Assembly (NCBI GenBank): GCA_023412635.1
Contig: JAEYNI010000115.1
Coordinates: 1 to 5,663, forward strand
DNA length: 5,663 nucleotides
DNA from: Bacillota bacterium
GTDB taxonomy: Bacteria > Bacillota > Clostridia > Acetivibrionales > DSM-1351
Direction of reading: 5' to 3'
The number at the start of each line of letters is the position of its first letter. Within the stretch, counting starts at the first letter, position 1. The notes below the pieces were generated by a model that was not told the origin of the DNA, searched no databases, and worked only from the letters and a program-made list of their open reading frames with translations. The position numbers and the translations under genes were made by a program. Below are positions 5,339-5,663 of the stretch, in pieces.

Positions 5339-5663
5339 ATGAAGAAAATTAGTGCATTTTTACTGATTTTTGTATTACTATTCAACACTTCTTCTGTTTT
5401 AGCTGCATCTGATACATCCTATTTTACAAACAATAAAGCGCTTGATACTACTTTCGAAAAACTAAAAAAAGCATTTATGACAAGTGAACAGAAGGATTGG
5501 CCTATAGAAGTTGATGCTGATGTTTTTAAAGGTAAAAAGTCCATAAAAGTACCAAAAATGACCGATGCCTTGATTGAGAAGGCAGTTACAAAGGTGCTCA
5601 ATGATATAAAGGTTTATATTGAGATAGAGGAAGAGCGGCTGGGAGGATTGACCAAAGAAGATT
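5339..5663 (+). CDS. Secreted protein of unknown function (N-terminal part)
   Basis: An open frame begins at the ATG at 5339, with AAGGAGG at 5327-5333 five bases upstream, and runs off the right edge after 108 codons. The first 23 residues form a classical signal peptide: MKKIS, a hydrophobic core FLLIFVLLF, then NTSSVLA-A, with likely cleavage after Ala22. No lipobox cysteine is present, so the protein should be released or held by a later domain outside the window. The mature part is charged and largely helical (for example FEKLKKAFMTSEQKDW, and LIEKAVTKVLNDI followed by KVYIEIEEERLGGL) with no recognisable domain. It has its own promoter, so a link with the acyltransferase is not shown. 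I do not recognise the family. Confidence 0.8.
   Translation, partial: MKKISAFLLIFVLLFNTSSVLAASDTSYFTNNKALDTTFEKLKKAFMTSEQKDWPIEVDADVFKGKKSIKVPKMTDALIEKAVTKVLNDIKVYIEIEEERLGGLTKED

Noticed and set aside
5419..5601. Minus-strand frame opposite the secreted protein
   Set aside because: The plus strand has a promoter, Shine-Dalgarno site and signal peptide; the minus frame has none.
1..5663. CRISPR array or tRNA/rRNA gene
   Set aside because: No regularly spaced repeats beyond the two-copy 12-bp tandem, and no cloverleaf or rRNA-like sequence, were seen on either strand.

Overview
This AT-rich window (Shine-Dalgarno sites of the AGGAGG type, TTG/GTG/ATG starts, Lys/Ile/Asn-rich proteins, lachnospiraceal- or clostridial-type toxin-antitoxin sequences) looks like chromosome from a low-GC Firmicute of the class Clostridia. 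No species can be named from the sequence alone.

Layout, left to right. (1) 1-223: the C-terminal end of an unrecognised protein that starts outside the window. (2) 224-824: about 600 bases without an intact gene, holding what look like mobile-element scars: a 12-bp tandem repeat that folds into a hairpin, a 110-bp segment bounded by a perfect 19-bp inverted repeat, a second hairpin, and a short stretch that reads like the tail of a lost coding region. (3) 825-1413: a compact type II toxin-antitoxin operon, a Phd/YefM-like antitoxin overlapping a RelE/ParE-like toxin, with a near-consensus promoter and an inverted repeat placed like an autoregulatory operator. (4) 1406-1628, minus strand: the left end of what is probably an ISL3-like insertion sequence, with a terminal-repeat-like end, a leader hairpin that would hide the start codon, and the first residues of a transposase cut off at the toxin gene. 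(5) 1660-3338, minus strand: a class I adenylate-forming acyl-CoA ligase with all core motifs, but with a one-base frameshift separating its proper start and Shine-Dalgarno site (start at 3338) from the rest. (6) 3339-3714: a 376-base divergent regulatory region with three copies of TTTACATA. (7) 3715-5151: a stand-alone condensation-domain-superfamily acyltransferase, followed by a hairpin terminator. (8) 5339-5663: the start of a secreted protein of unknown function with its own good promoter; it runs off the window.

How they may fit together: an enzyme that activates a carboxylic acid (ligase) and one that transfers acyl groups to an alcohol or amine (condensation-like protein) are divergent across one control region, with no carrier-protein domain visible. 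That suggests a small acyl-conjugation pathway working through acyl-CoA rather than a standard nonribosomal peptide synthetase. The frameshift means that in this copy the ligase may be inactive or N-terminally shortened. The left half of the window is an insertion-scarred accessory region into which the toxin-antitoxin pair fits naturally.
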